From positions 1-64,000 of the forward strand of contig JBEKSY010000011.1 in NCBI GenBank assembly GCA_049516595.1: a DNA stretch of 64,000 nt, written 5' to 3'. The stretch comes from JBEKHT01 sp049516595. GTDB taxonomy: Bacteria; Chloroflexota; Anaerolineae; Anaerolineales; RBG-16-64-43. The notes below the pieces were generated by a model. It saw only the letters and a list, made by a program, of their open reading frames with translations, searched no databases and was not told where the DNA came from. Of the stretch, positions 18,751 through 26,819 are shown one piece after another; position 1 is the stretch's first letter; each line of letters begins with the position of its first letter. The position numbers and the translations under genes were made by a program.

Positions 18751-20487
18751 CTAGAGACGCGAGACCTGGGACGCGTCCGGACCCGCGCCCGCGCCTGCCT
18801 CCGCGGCCGTCAGCCGCTGGAACTTGTCCCGGTTGGCGGAGCGGGCCACCTTGCCGCTGGGCGTTTTGATCACCCAGCCTTTCTCCACGAACCGAATTGC
18901 GCCCAGGGTCACATCCAACTCCTGGGCGACTCGCCGGCGCAACTCCCGCTCGACGGCCAGCCGGTCCGCGGGCAGGACCTCCTCCCGCAGCTCGCACACC
19001 AAGACGATGATCTCCGTTCCCAAGGCTGCATCCTCAACCCCGAAGGCCACCGCCCGGCCCGGTCGGATCCCGTGGACCCTGCTGGCAATCGCCTCCAGGT
19101 CCTCGGGGAAGAAGTTGCGCCCGCCCGTGATGATGAGGTCGTTCAGCCGGCCGGTGACAAACAGGTCACCCTCGGCCAAGTAACCCAGGTCCCCGGTCGC
19201 GTGCCAGCCCTCGCGGCTGGCGGCGCGGGTGAGGTCCAGACGTTGGCGATAGCCCGAGAGCATCGAATTGCTGCGGACGAGGATCTCACCGATCTGGCGC
19301 TCGGGCAGCAGCCCTCCGGCAGGGTCCACGATCCGCACTTCCACCCCCGCCAGGAGCCGGCCGGAGCTGACCAGGGGTGTGCTTCCCGGCTGTTCCGCCG
19401 CGGCCGGCTCGGCGCGTCGCGCTTCCTGCAGGCGGCGCAGCTGGACCCAATCGACTCGGGGCGGCCGGCCGATCGGGGTGATGGAAACCGCCCCGGTGAT
19501 CTCCGCCATCCCGTACCCTGCGCCCAGCGCGCTTTCTCGGAAGCCGCAGGGACCAAAGCGCCCGGCGAAGAGACGCAGGCTGTCCAGACGCACCGGCTCG
19601 CCGGCGTTGATCAGGACGCGCCAGCGACTCAGATCCAAGCCGCTCAGGTCGCGCTCGCGGATGCTGTTGGCGCAGTGATTGAAAGCAAAGTTCGGCATCC
19701 AGCTGACCGTGCCCCGGTAGTCCTGGATCGCCTGAAGAAGAGTCTTCGGGTCTCGCACCCACTGGAAGGGGGACAGGAGAACGGACGGGATCCCGGCCAG
19801 GACGGGCAACATAAGACCTGTGATCAGCCCCATATCGTGATGCAAGGGCAGCCAGCTCACCACCACGTCGTCGCCTCGGATTTCCACGGCCTGGCCGATA
19901 GCGCTCACGTTGTTGAGGATGGCCCGATGGGACAGAACCACCCCCTTTTGCAATCCGGTGGTGCCGCTGCTGTATTGAACGAAGGCGGGCTGCTCGGCCC
20001 GCGGCGGGGGCCAGCCGTGCGGATCCGGTTGCTCCCGGCTGCTTTCGAGCTCCTGGAGGCTGACCACTCGGCAGTCCAGGTCGGCCAGCAGGGTCGCCAA
20101 GCTGGGTTGAAAGGCCGGGAAGGTGACCACCAGACGAGCCTGGGCCTGCTCGACCAGCTTGTGCACGCGCCCCCGGTAGAGGGCCGGATCCAGCTTCTCG
20201 GTCAGGTAGGGAAAGATGGTAGGCACAATGCCGGCGAGCAGAGCTCCCCAGAACGCGTAGATCAACTCGGGGGAGTGATCCATCACCAGGATCACGAGGT
20301 CTTCACGCGCGACGCCGGCCTCTTGCAGGGCGAACCCATACCCGCTGGCCTCCTCCAGCAGACGGCCCCAGGTGATGCGCTGCGCCAAACCCTCTTCGCC
20401 CACGAAGACGAGCGCCAGATTCTCGGGGTCGCGAGTCCCCCGGTCGAGAAGAGGCTCAAGCAGCGATGTGCGATCGGCGAGATTCAT
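18751..20487 (-). CDS. Fatty-acyl-AMP ligase (FAAL-like), copy 1
   Basis: 578 residues. It has the ANL fold with the features of fatty-acyl-AMP ligases: YSSGTTGLQKGVVLSH, then SWLPLHHDMGLITGLMLP (the W-L-P-x-x-H-D-M-G-L stretch typical of FAAL), GYGMAEITG, WHATGDLGYL, GRLNDLIITGGRNFFPEDLE and the catalytic Lys in KTPSGKVARSANRDKF. FAALs make acyl-adenylates and pass them to an ACP instead of CoA. The start overlaps the ACP stop in an ATGA arrangement (20484-20487), which ties the two together translationally. A second FAAL abuts the other side of the ACP gene. Confidence 0.87.
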   Translation of the reverse strand: MNLADRTSLLEPLLDRGTRDPENLALVFVGEEGLAQRITWGRLLEEASGYGFALQEAGVAREDLVILVMDHSPELIYAFWGALLAGIVPTIFPYLTEKLDPALYRGRVHKLVEQAQARLVVTFPAFQPSLATLLADLDCRVVSLQELESSREQPDPHGWPPPRAEQPAFVQYSSGTTGLQKGVVLSHRAILNNVSAIGQAVEIRGDDVVVSWLPLHHDMGLITGLMLPVLAGIPSVLLSPFQWVRDPKTLLQAIQDYRGTVSWMPNFAFNHCANSIRERDLSGLDLSRWRVLINAGEPVRLDSLRLFAGRFGPCGFRESALGAGYGMAEITGAVSITPIGRPPRVDWVQLRRLQEARRAEPAAAEQPGSTPLVSSGRLLAGVEVRIVDPAGGLLPERQIGEILVRSNSMLSGYRQRLDLTRAASREGWHATGDLGYLAEGDLFVTGRLNDLIITGGRNFFPEDLEAIASRVHGIRPGRAVAFGVEDAALGTEIIVLVCELREEVLPADRLAVERELRRRVAQELDVTLGAIRFVEKGWVIKTPSGKVARSANRDKFQRLTAAEAGAGAGPDASQVSRL

Positions 20488-20738
20488 GGGGCCGCCCGTT
20501 TGAGGACCTGATCCGCCATCTGCTCCAGGGTGTTCATGGCCTGGACGGTCAGGTCGCTGTCGGGAAGGTAAACGCCAAACTCCGCCTCCACAAAAACCGC
20601 CAGCCGCGCCATGTCCAAGGAATCCAGGAGCCCGCCCTTGATCAGCGCCTCATCATCCGCCAGCGGATAGCTTGGATTCCGGATCAGATCCTTGAGGATG
20701 TAGTCGCGCAACCGTCGCTGGACCTCGGCTTTGGTCAT
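20484..20738 (-). CDS. Acyl carrier protein
   Basis: 84 residues, acidic, four-helix carrier. The phosphopantetheine serine is in GLLDSLDMARL (about 39-49), followed by the EAEFGVYLPDSDL stretch of helix III. It lies between two FAAL genes: its start directly abuts the stop of one (20739), and its stop overlaps the start of the other in ATGA. That makes it the obvious acyl acceptor of both ligases. It would need priming by a PPTase such as the one at 6256-7023. With the MBOAT and SGNH genes upstream it completes a DltA-C-B-D-like set. Confidence 0.88.
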   Translation of the reverse strand: MTKAEVQRRLRDYILKDLIRNPSYPLADDEALIKGGLLDSLDMARLAVFVEAEFGVYLPDSDLTVQAMNTLEQMADQVLKRAAP

Positions 20739-22427
20739 TCAGGCCTCGCTAAGGTACTTCTCGCGATTGGCCGATCGGGCCACCTTGCCGCTGGAGGTCT
20801 TGATGACCCAGTCGCGTCCAACCAGGCGCAGGTCCGAAAGGGTCACATCGAGCGTCTGGGTCATGCGCCGCCGCACCTCGCGTTCGATCTCCAGCCGCTG
20901 GGCCTCTGGGACGGTCTCCCTGAGTTCGGCCACCAGCACGATCGCCTCGGTCCCGGCTTCCGGATCGTCGATTGCAAAAGCGACCGCCCGGCCCGGGCGG
21001 AGACCGGGGATCCCGCCGGCCACGGTTTCCAGATCCTCCGGGTAAATGTTCCTCCCGCCGCTGATGATCAGGTCCCTGATCCGTCCCGTGACAAACAGGT
21101 CGCCTTCCGCCAGGTATCCCAGATCCCCCGAGTGCAGCCAACCCGACTCCAGATCCAGAGCATCCGGGGGTGGGGTGCCGCGGTAGCCCATCAGGCCGGC
21201 ATTGCTGCGCACGAGGATTTGCCCAATCCGGCGCGGGGGAAGCGGTCGATCCTGGCCATCCACAATCTGGACCTCCACGCCCTGGACGGGCCGGCCCGAG
21301 CTCACCAGCGCCGTGGCGCCCGCGCTCTGCGCCTCCACCGGCGTGGCCCGCCGGTCTCGCTGCAGATCCTCCAGGGCGACCCAGTCTACGCGCGGGGGCG
21401 TCTCCATCGGGCTGATCGTGGCCGCGGCCGTGACCTCCGCCATGCCGTAGGAGCTGCCCAGGGCCCGCCGCTGCAGGCCGTAGGGAGCAAAGCGGTCCCA
21501 GAAGAGCATCAGGCTGTCGTATCTCACCGGCTCGCTGGCGTTGAAGAACGCCCGCATCCCGCGCAGGTCCAGCCCTTCCAGGTCCCGCTCCCGCATCCCA
21601 TGGACACAGTGGTTGAAGGCAAAGTTGGGCATCCAGCAGATCGTCCCGTGGTAAGTGCGGATCGCACGGAAAAGGACCCCGGGGTCCCGTACCCATTGAA
21701 AGGGAGAGATCAGCACCCCCAGGGCCCCGCTGACCACGGGCAGGAGCACCCCCGACACCAGCCCCATGTCATGGTTCAGCGGCAGCCAGCAGATCACCAC
21801 ATCCTCTTCCGTGAGCCCCACCCTACCCGCAATCGCCTGCAGGTTGTTCAGCACCGCACGGTGGGAGAGAATCACCCCCTTTTGCAGTCCCGTGGTGCCG
21901 CTGCTGAACTGGACATAGGCCGCCCGGGGGTCGGTCCTTGCCCGCGCCCCGAGCGGATCCCGGATGGGGACGGCTTGCCCCAGGAGCGAGTCAGCCGCCG
22001 TCACGCGACATCCCAGCTGCTCCAGCCGCGAAGAAAGCTCGCTTTGCTGGTCCGGCTGGGTGAGCAGGAAGTGGGCCTCGGCCCGGACGACCAGGGTTTC
22101 GATCTGATCCTGAAACACACCGGGCCCGAGTCTGGCGGACGGGTAGGGAAAGATGGTCGGCAGGGCGCCCAGAGACAGGGCGGCCCAGAAGGCCACGACC
22201 AGCTCCACCGAGTGGGGCAGCGCCAGGACGATGAGATCCCCCTGCCTCACCCCCAAGCGCGCCATGCCCGCCGCCCAGCGCTCGGCCGAGGCTCGCAGCT
22301 CGCCCGCCGTGAGGGTGCGAGCCATGCCCTCCTCCTCGAGCAGCACAAGGGCGATCCGATCGGGGCGCAACCTGGCCCGCTCGGCCAGCGCCTCGTACAG
22401 CGATGGGCGGCTTCCGTCGTCCGCCAA
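20739..22427 (-). CDS. Fatty-acyl-AMP ligase (FAAL-like), copy 2
   Basis: 562 residues from the chosen TTG start. It aligns along its length with the FAAL at 18751-20487: FSSGTTGLQKGVILSH, WLPLNHDMGLVSGVLLP, YGMAEVTAA, LHSGDLGYL, GRIRDLIISGGRNIYPEDLE, and KTSSGKVARSANREKY with the catalytic Lys. The TTG at 22427 has AGGAAGG upstream and matches the neighbour's N-terminus; ATG 22547 would add 40 residues of Arg/Gly-rich sequence and has no good ribosome-binding site. Its stop abuts the ACP start. Two FAALs sharing one ACP suggests either two alternative acyl groups or subfunctionalised duplicates. Confidence 0.85.
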   Translation of the reverse strand: MADDGSRPSLYEALAERARLRPDRIALVLLEEEGMARTLTAGELRASAERWAAGMARLGVRQGDLIVLALPHSVELVVAFWAALSLGALPTIFPYPSARLGPGVFQDQIETLVVRAEAHFLLTQPDQQSELSSRLEQLGCRVTAADSLLGQAVPIRDPLGARARTDPRAAYVQFSSGTTGLQKGVILSHRAVLNNLQAIAGRVGLTEEDVVICWLPLNHDMGLVSGVLLPVVSGALGVLISPFQWVRDPGVLFRAIRTYHGTICWMPNFAFNHCVHGMRERDLEGLDLRGMRAFFNASEPVRYDSLMLFWDRFAPYGLQRRALGSSYGMAEVTAAATISPMETPPRVDWVALEDLQRDRRATPVEAQSAGATALVSSGRPVQGVEVQIVDGQDRPLPPRRIGQILVRSNAGLMGYRGTPPPDALDLESGWLHSGDLGYLAEGDLFVTGRIRDLIISGGRNIYPEDLETVAGGIPGLRPGRAVAFAIDDPEAGTEAIVLVAELRETVPEAQRLEIEREVRRRMTQTLDVTLSDLRLVGRDWVIKTSSGKVARSANREKYLSEA

Positions 22428-22594
22428 GCTACCTTCCTCTCCCCACGATCCGCGCCTCCTCCGGCCTTCCGGCCCCTCAAGCCAACCGCCCTCAGCCGTC
22501 CGGCGCACCGACACCGTGCCCACGGATCCCGGGTGGCCTCTCCTCATTTGCCCGCGCCCGATCGGCCGTGTCCTCCCGGCACCCGGGGCCGGCT

Positions 22595-24016
22595 CTAGAA
22601 CTCCTGGTAAATGAAGGGCGCTCCAATATCCACCCAGCTTACCAGGAAGAGACACAGGACGGCCAGGGCCAGCAGCCCCGCCTGGGCCCAACGGGGCCAG
22701 CGCAGAAAAGCAAGTTCGTCCTGGCCAAGGAACTGGCTCCAGTCAATGAAGGACCCCAGCCCGATGGGGATGAGCAGGCGCCAGTCCGGGACCACCGCGG
22801 CCTTCCAGGTCAGGAGCTGCCGGAAGAACTGCAGGGAGGTCCCCGGAGACGTGCGAAAGGGAACCAGGGAGAGCGTGACCAGCGTGAAGACCAGCACCCG
22901 GCCCGCCCACTGGCGCCACGCGGGCTGCCGATCCAGCGGAAGCGACGGCCGCGCAAGAGAAATCGCGCGCTCGACCCCCATGAATACCCCGTTGACCGCA
23001 CCCCAGGTGAGCATGCCCAGGTAGGCGCCGTGCCACAACCCGCTGGCCAGCATCGTCGCCAAGGGCGGCAGGAACAGGGTGGCCGCGGCCTCTCCCGAAG
23101 GATCCCGGCGCAGCATCCTGCGGCTGATGGGGTAGTAGATGTAATCCCGCAGCCATTGCGAGAGGGTGATGTGCCAGCGGGTCCACAGCTCGGCAAAGCT
23201 GCGGGAGAAGAACGGCAGGTTGAAATTGGAGGAGAGCTCGATCCCAAACAGGCCGCTCACCCCGCGCACCAGGCTGGTGTACCCGGCAAAGTCGTTGTAA
23301 ATGGAGAACACCAAGGCCACCAGCCAGCCGGCCAGCTGGGGAGCCGAGTACTGGGCCGGTGCCCGGAACGCCTGGGCGGGGATCAGCGAGGCCAGGACAT
23401 CGGCAACCACCAGCTTGCGCACCAGCCCGATGAGGATCAGGCTCAGGCTGCGAGTCACCACTCCGTTGTCCACGATGCGCGGCCGCGCGAGCTGCCCGAG
23501 GAACTCCCCGGCTCGTTCGATCGGCCCAGCCACCAGACGGGGGAAATAGGCCATGTACAGCGCGAAGCCCACGAGGTCGGCCGTGGGCACACTCTTGCCC
23601 TGATACACGTCCACCAGGTAGGAGATGGACTGCAGCGTGTAGTAGGAGAGGCCGATGGGGAGCAGGATCTGCAGCCCACCGACACTTGCGGGCAGACCAA
23701 TGTACGTCAAGAAGGCGGTCAGGCGGGGGACGAAGAAGTCCGCATACTTGAAGAAGGCCAGCGCCAGGAGGTTCAGCGCGATGCCCGTCCACAGCCACGG
23801 CCGGGCAGAGTCGTCCCGGTGCTCCAGCCTCCGGCCGATCCAGAAACCGGCCAGGGTGAGCAGGACCAGGACGATCACGAACTCGACCCCCAGCAGCAGA
23901 CAAAAGGCGTAGGAGCCCACTAGAAGCAGAGGGATTTGAGCCTGGGCCGGGAGAAGGTAATACAGGACCAGAACCAGAAGGACAAACCCTGCAAAGGACC
24001 AGGAGGTAATGCTCAA
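22595..24016 (-). CDS. MBOAT family O-acyltransferase (AlgI/DltB-like)
   Basis: 473 residues with about eleven transmembrane segments. MBOAT hallmarks are LLPIGLSYYTLQSISYLVD, YFPRLVAGPI, LWTRWHITLSQWLRDYIYYP and the catalytic His in ASGLWHGAYLGMLTWG (about 340-355). These enzymes move acyl groups across the membrane onto glycans or alcohols: DltB takes D-alanyl groups from the DltC carrier, AlgI acetylates alginate. The TTG at 24016 overlaps the SGNH stop as TTGA and has GGAGG seven bases upstream; the open frame extends to 24145 without homology. Its neighbours suggest an ACP-bound acyl donor, as in the Dlt system. Confidence 0.9.
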   Translation of the reverse strand: MSITSWSFAGFVLLVLVLYYLLPAQAQIPLLLVGSYAFCLLLGVEFVIVLVLLTLAGFWIGRRLEHRDDSARPWLWTGIALNLLALAFFKYADFFVPRLTAFLTYIGLPASVGGLQILLPIGLSYYTLQSISYLVDVYQGKSVPTADLVGFALYMAYFPRLVAGPIERAGEFLGQLARPRIVDNGVVTRSLSLILIGLVRKLVVADVLASLIPAQAFRAPAQYSAPQLAGWLVALVFSIYNDFAGYTSLVRGVSGLFGIELSSNFNLPFFSRSFAELWTRWHITLSQWLRDYIYYPISRRMLRRDPSGEAAATLFLPPLATMLASGLWHGAYLGMLTWGAVNGVFMGVERAISLARPSLPLDRQPAWRQWAGRVLVFTLVTLSLVPFRTSPGTSLQFFRQLLTWKAAVVPDWRLLIPIGLGSFIDWSQFLGQDELAFLRWPRWAQAGLLALAVLCLFLVSWVDIGAPFIYQEF

Positions 24017-25137
24017 GGAGTGCCTCCGGGCCCCGGGGGAGGCAGGGCGACCTTCCCTTGCTGGACGAGCTGGGCCAGGGTGGTTGCGAACCAGTGGGTA
24101 AAGAGGGCGGCCCCCGACCGGTTGAGATGGTTGCGGCTGAACCATCCGCTGTCGGGGACCAGGCTCAGGCGAGTGGTCGGAAGGAGAATCACCTGATGGC
24201 GCTGGGCGACCTGCTGCGCCGCGCGCAGGCCCGTGTCATAATCGCTCCACCCGTTGCCGAAGAACTGCATGAAGCCCGGGTGAAGGGGCATTTCGACCAC
24301 CAGGATCTGGGTGGCCGGATCGGTCGTCAGCAGCCGCTCAAAGCCGTCCAGCTGCTCCGGGGAAACCTCGAATTGGGACAGGGCGCCGGAAAAGGTCGCC
24401 TCCTTTTCGTTCGGGCTGGGAGGCTCATTCAGTCCCGTCATCGTGCGGTCGACCGGTCCGAACCCGAAGCGGTTGGTTCCGGCCTCGGCCACCTGGTCCT
24501 GCGTGAGTTGGTCCCAAAAGTTGGTCCGCGGCCAATTGCGGATCACCAGGTAGTCTCGCAGGGCATAGGAATGGTCAATCAACCATCCGCTCGGGCTGGG
24601 CTTTCCCAGCTCGTACTGAATCCACGCATGCTGTTCCAGGTCCCCGCGGATTCCTTGCGCGCGGCTTGCGGTGAAACTGGGGACATCCAGCCCGTAGAGG
24701 ATGAGCGCCGGGTGATAGCGATCGACCAGAATTCGGGCCACGGCGGCCGCATTGAGCGGATCCAGGCCCTGGACCCCGAAATTGAAGCAGAGCAGGTTCC
24801 GGCCGGTTTCAGCCTGGAACACTTGCTGGAATAACTCGGGGTCGAGGCCCCGATAGACCTCGGAACTCCCCAGGAAGACACAGCGCACCCCGCTGGCCTC
24901 GCCCGCGAAGCGGTCCAATCGATCCCATTGGATCTCGAACTGTCGGCTGGAAATGTCGTAGCTCGGGGCCCGCAGATGCTCCCGCACCTGGGGAAGGCGC
25001 GCCCCCGCCTCGAGCGCGCCGGCCAGGAGGGCCAGCAGAAGGAGCGCCAGTGCGCGGACGGTTGGCCACGGCGCGCGCAGGCGGAGCCTGGCGGCGCCGC
25101 GCCCCACCGCAGGCGTTCCGCTCGGGGAAAGGCTCAT
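24013..25137 (-). CDS. SGNH-hydrolase-like membrane-anchored protein (DltD/AlgJ-like partner)
   Basis: 374 residues. One N-terminal transmembrane segment (about 28-45) precedes an extracytoplasmic domain. The first SGNH block is VFLGSSEVYRGLDPELF (about 87-103), with the Ser after Gly. Near the C-terminus HLNRSGAALFTHWF resembles the late block with the catalytic His. Proteins of this kind partner an MBOAT in polysaccharide acylation (DltD, AlgJ/AlgX, PatB-like). The stop overlaps the MBOAT start, which supports a matched pair. Whether it finishes transfer to the glycan or acts as an esterase cannot be told. Confidence 0.8.
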   Translation of the reverse strand: MSLSPSGTPAVGRGAARLRLRAPWPTVRALALLLLALLAGALEAGARLPQVREHLRAPSYDISSRQFEIQWDRLDRFAGEASGVRCVFLGSSEVYRGLDPELFQQVFQAETGRNLLCFNFGVQGLDPLNAAAVARILVDRYHPALILYGLDVPSFTASRAQGIRGDLEQHAWIQYELGKPSPSGWLIDHSYALRDYLVIRNWPRTNFWDQLTQDQVAEAGTNRFGFGPVDRTMTGLNEPPSPNEKEATFSGALSQFEVSPEQLDGFERLLTTDPATQILVVEMPLHPGFMQFFGNGWSDYDTGLRAAQQVAQRHQVILLPTTRLSLVPDSGWFSRNHLNRSGAALFTHWFATTLAQLVQQGKVALPPPGPGGTP

Positions 25138-25189
25138 GCCGCCCTGACGGAGGATCCAGAATATGCGACCGACGGACTCTCTGACCGGT

Positions 25190-25966
25190 TCATAGGTAGC
25201 CCAGGGTTTTCAGGGTCGGACCCGCGATCTCCAGGACCTGATCCGCTTCCTCCGCCGAGAGCCCCATCTGGTATTTCCCGATGCTGGCCTCGTGCACGCG
25301 CTGGGTCGAGAAGCCGCGGGGGTCGACCCCCAGCCACTCCCCTAGGGCGCTCAGTTCCCGATCTGGGTTGCGCACCAAGTCCTCATAGCGGATGCAGTAG
25401 GCCTGCGCCCGGTGCCTCTCCATCGCCTGGATGGCCCGCACCCAATCCTGGGCCACCTGTGCCGCCGTGTGGACATCCTTCCACAGCGGGCGATTCCGCC
25501 AGACGGTCCGCACTTGTTTCAGGGTCGAACTCACCACATCGCGAGCGTCGCGGTAGATGACCAGGATCTGCAGGCCGGGCTCACGCGCGAGGTCATCGAG
25601 CCGGAAGATGTAACGGGGGTACTTGTCTCCCACAATCCGGGCTTGGGGAAAGATGGCATGCAGGACGCGCTCGACCTCCCTCACCCCGATCGGGCCCCCC
25701 GCGTTCGGCAAGAGTCCCAGGAGATATTGGGCCAAGAAGGCTGCGCTCGGGAGCTTGGCACGCAGGGGGACCTCGCGACCCGTCCGGCCCACATACGCGC
25801 GATAGTACCAGTTCTTGCGCAGGGCGCGCACGTGTTCCAGGTATCCGACATTAAGAGCTCTGAAGTTCTGGAATTCGATGGTGACCTGGATCTCGGGATG
25901 CAGGTTGAACAGCTGGGCCAGGAGGGTCGTTCCCGAGCGGGCATGTCCCGCAATCACCAAAGCCAT
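25190..25966 (-). CDS. Sulfotransferase (PAPS-dependent)
   Basis: 258 residues. The 5'-phosphosulfate loop is at the N-terminus (AGHARSGTTLLAQLF, residues 5-20) and the 3'-phosphate site in LVIYRDARDVVSST (about 137-150). DKYPRYIF and YEDLVRNP are further family features. It should transfer sulfate from PAPS to a hydroxyl, probably of a sugar here. ATG 25966 begins right before the beta strand of the loop; the frame is open to 26023. It is related to the next gene upstream (26033-26818) and both use PAPS that the Sat-CysC at 35736-37484 can supply. Confidence 0.87.
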   Translation of the reverse strand: MALVIAGHARSGTTLLAQLFNLHPEIQVTIEFQNFRALNVGYLEHVRALRKNWYYRAYVGRTGREVPLRAKLPSAAFLAQYLLGLLPNAGGPIGVREVERVLHAIFPQARIVGDKYPRYIFRLDDLAREPGLQILVIYRDARDVVSSTLKQVRTVWRNRPLWKDVHTAAQVAQDWVRAIQAMERHRAQAYCIRYEDLVRNPDRELSALGEWLGVDPRGFSTQRVHEASIGKYQMGLSAEEADQVLEIAGPTLKTLGYL

Positions 25967-26032
25967 GCGCACCACTCCCACGCGGGGGGCACGATCCAGA
26001 CAAAGGGCCCAGCTTCGCGCCACCCCGGCTGG

Positions 26033-26818
26033 CTACAGCCGATACCCAAACCGCTCCATGGTCGGGCCCGCCACCTCGATCACCGCCCGAAGCTCCTCAG
26101 GGGTTAACCCCTCCCGGTGCTTTCCGATCTTGTCCGCCTGCAGGTACCGCGACGGGAAGCCCTGGGGGTCCAGCCCCAGCCAGTCCCCAATCCCCTTCAG
26201 GACCGGACCGGGATCCTGGACCAGGTCTTCGTAGCGGACGACGTGGATCCGGTCGGCGAATTGGTCCATGATCTGCATGCCCTTCACCCAGCGGCGAGCC
26301 ACCTTCTCGGGGGTGTCGAGCCCTTGCACGAAGCCCCGCGTGCGCCAAGTCGTGCGAGCCATCCTCAGGGTGGAACTGGCGACGTCCCGGCAATCGCGGT
26401 AGATGACCAGGCACTGCGCTTGCGGGCTGGCCGTCAGCTCGGGCAGGTGGGAGAGGTAGTCGGGGAACTTGTCCCCCACCACCCTGGCCCGCGGGAAGAG
26501 GCACCGTAAGGCCCCTTCGATGGCGGCGACCGAGACTCGCTCTCTCCAGAAACGAGTGTAGGCGAGAAGGTAGCAGGGAACAAGAAGGTGATTGCGCAGG
26601 AAATTGAGCGGGCCCAGGGCCACGGGCACGAGTAGATTGTTGCGCCGACGGAGCAGCCACCAGCGACCCAGAATCCATCGCACGTAGACACGGTAGGAAA
26701 GGCCGAGCTGCCAAAAGTTGGCGAATTCCACCGTCAGGCGGATATCTGGATGGCGGCCGACCACGTCGGCCAGGATCGTGGTTCCCGAACGTTGGTGCCC
26801 ACAGATCAGAAGGGCCAT
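26033..26818 (-). CDS. Sulfotransferase (PAPS-dependent), second copy
   Basis: 261 residues. PAPS loop ICGHQRSGTTILADVV (5-20), 3'-phosphate site LVIYRDCRDVASST (about 137-150), GDKFPDYL and YEDLVQDPG. The C-terminal tail pattern (KIGKHREGLTPEEL) parallels the neighbour's GKYQMGLSAEEA, so the two are paralogues. An insertion around residues 55-90 rich in Trp/Arg/Leu differs from copy 1 and may shape the acceptor site. Only one base separates it from the ABC transporter gene upstream. Likely sulfates another position or sugar of the same glycan. Confidence 0.87.
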   Translation of the reverse strand: MALLICGHQRSGTTILADVVGRHPDIRLTVEFANFWQLGLSYRVYVRWILGRWWLLRRRNNLLVPVALGPLNFLRNHLLVPCYLLAYTRFWRERVSVAAIEGALRCLFPRARVVGDKFPDYLSHLPELTASPQAQCLVIYRDCRDVASSTLRMARTTWRTRGFVQGLDTPEKVARRWVKGMQIMDQFADRIHVVRYEDLVQDPGPVLKGIGDWLGLDPQGFPSRYLQADKIGKHREGLTPEELRAVIEVAGPTMERFGYRL

Positions 26819-26819
26819 G

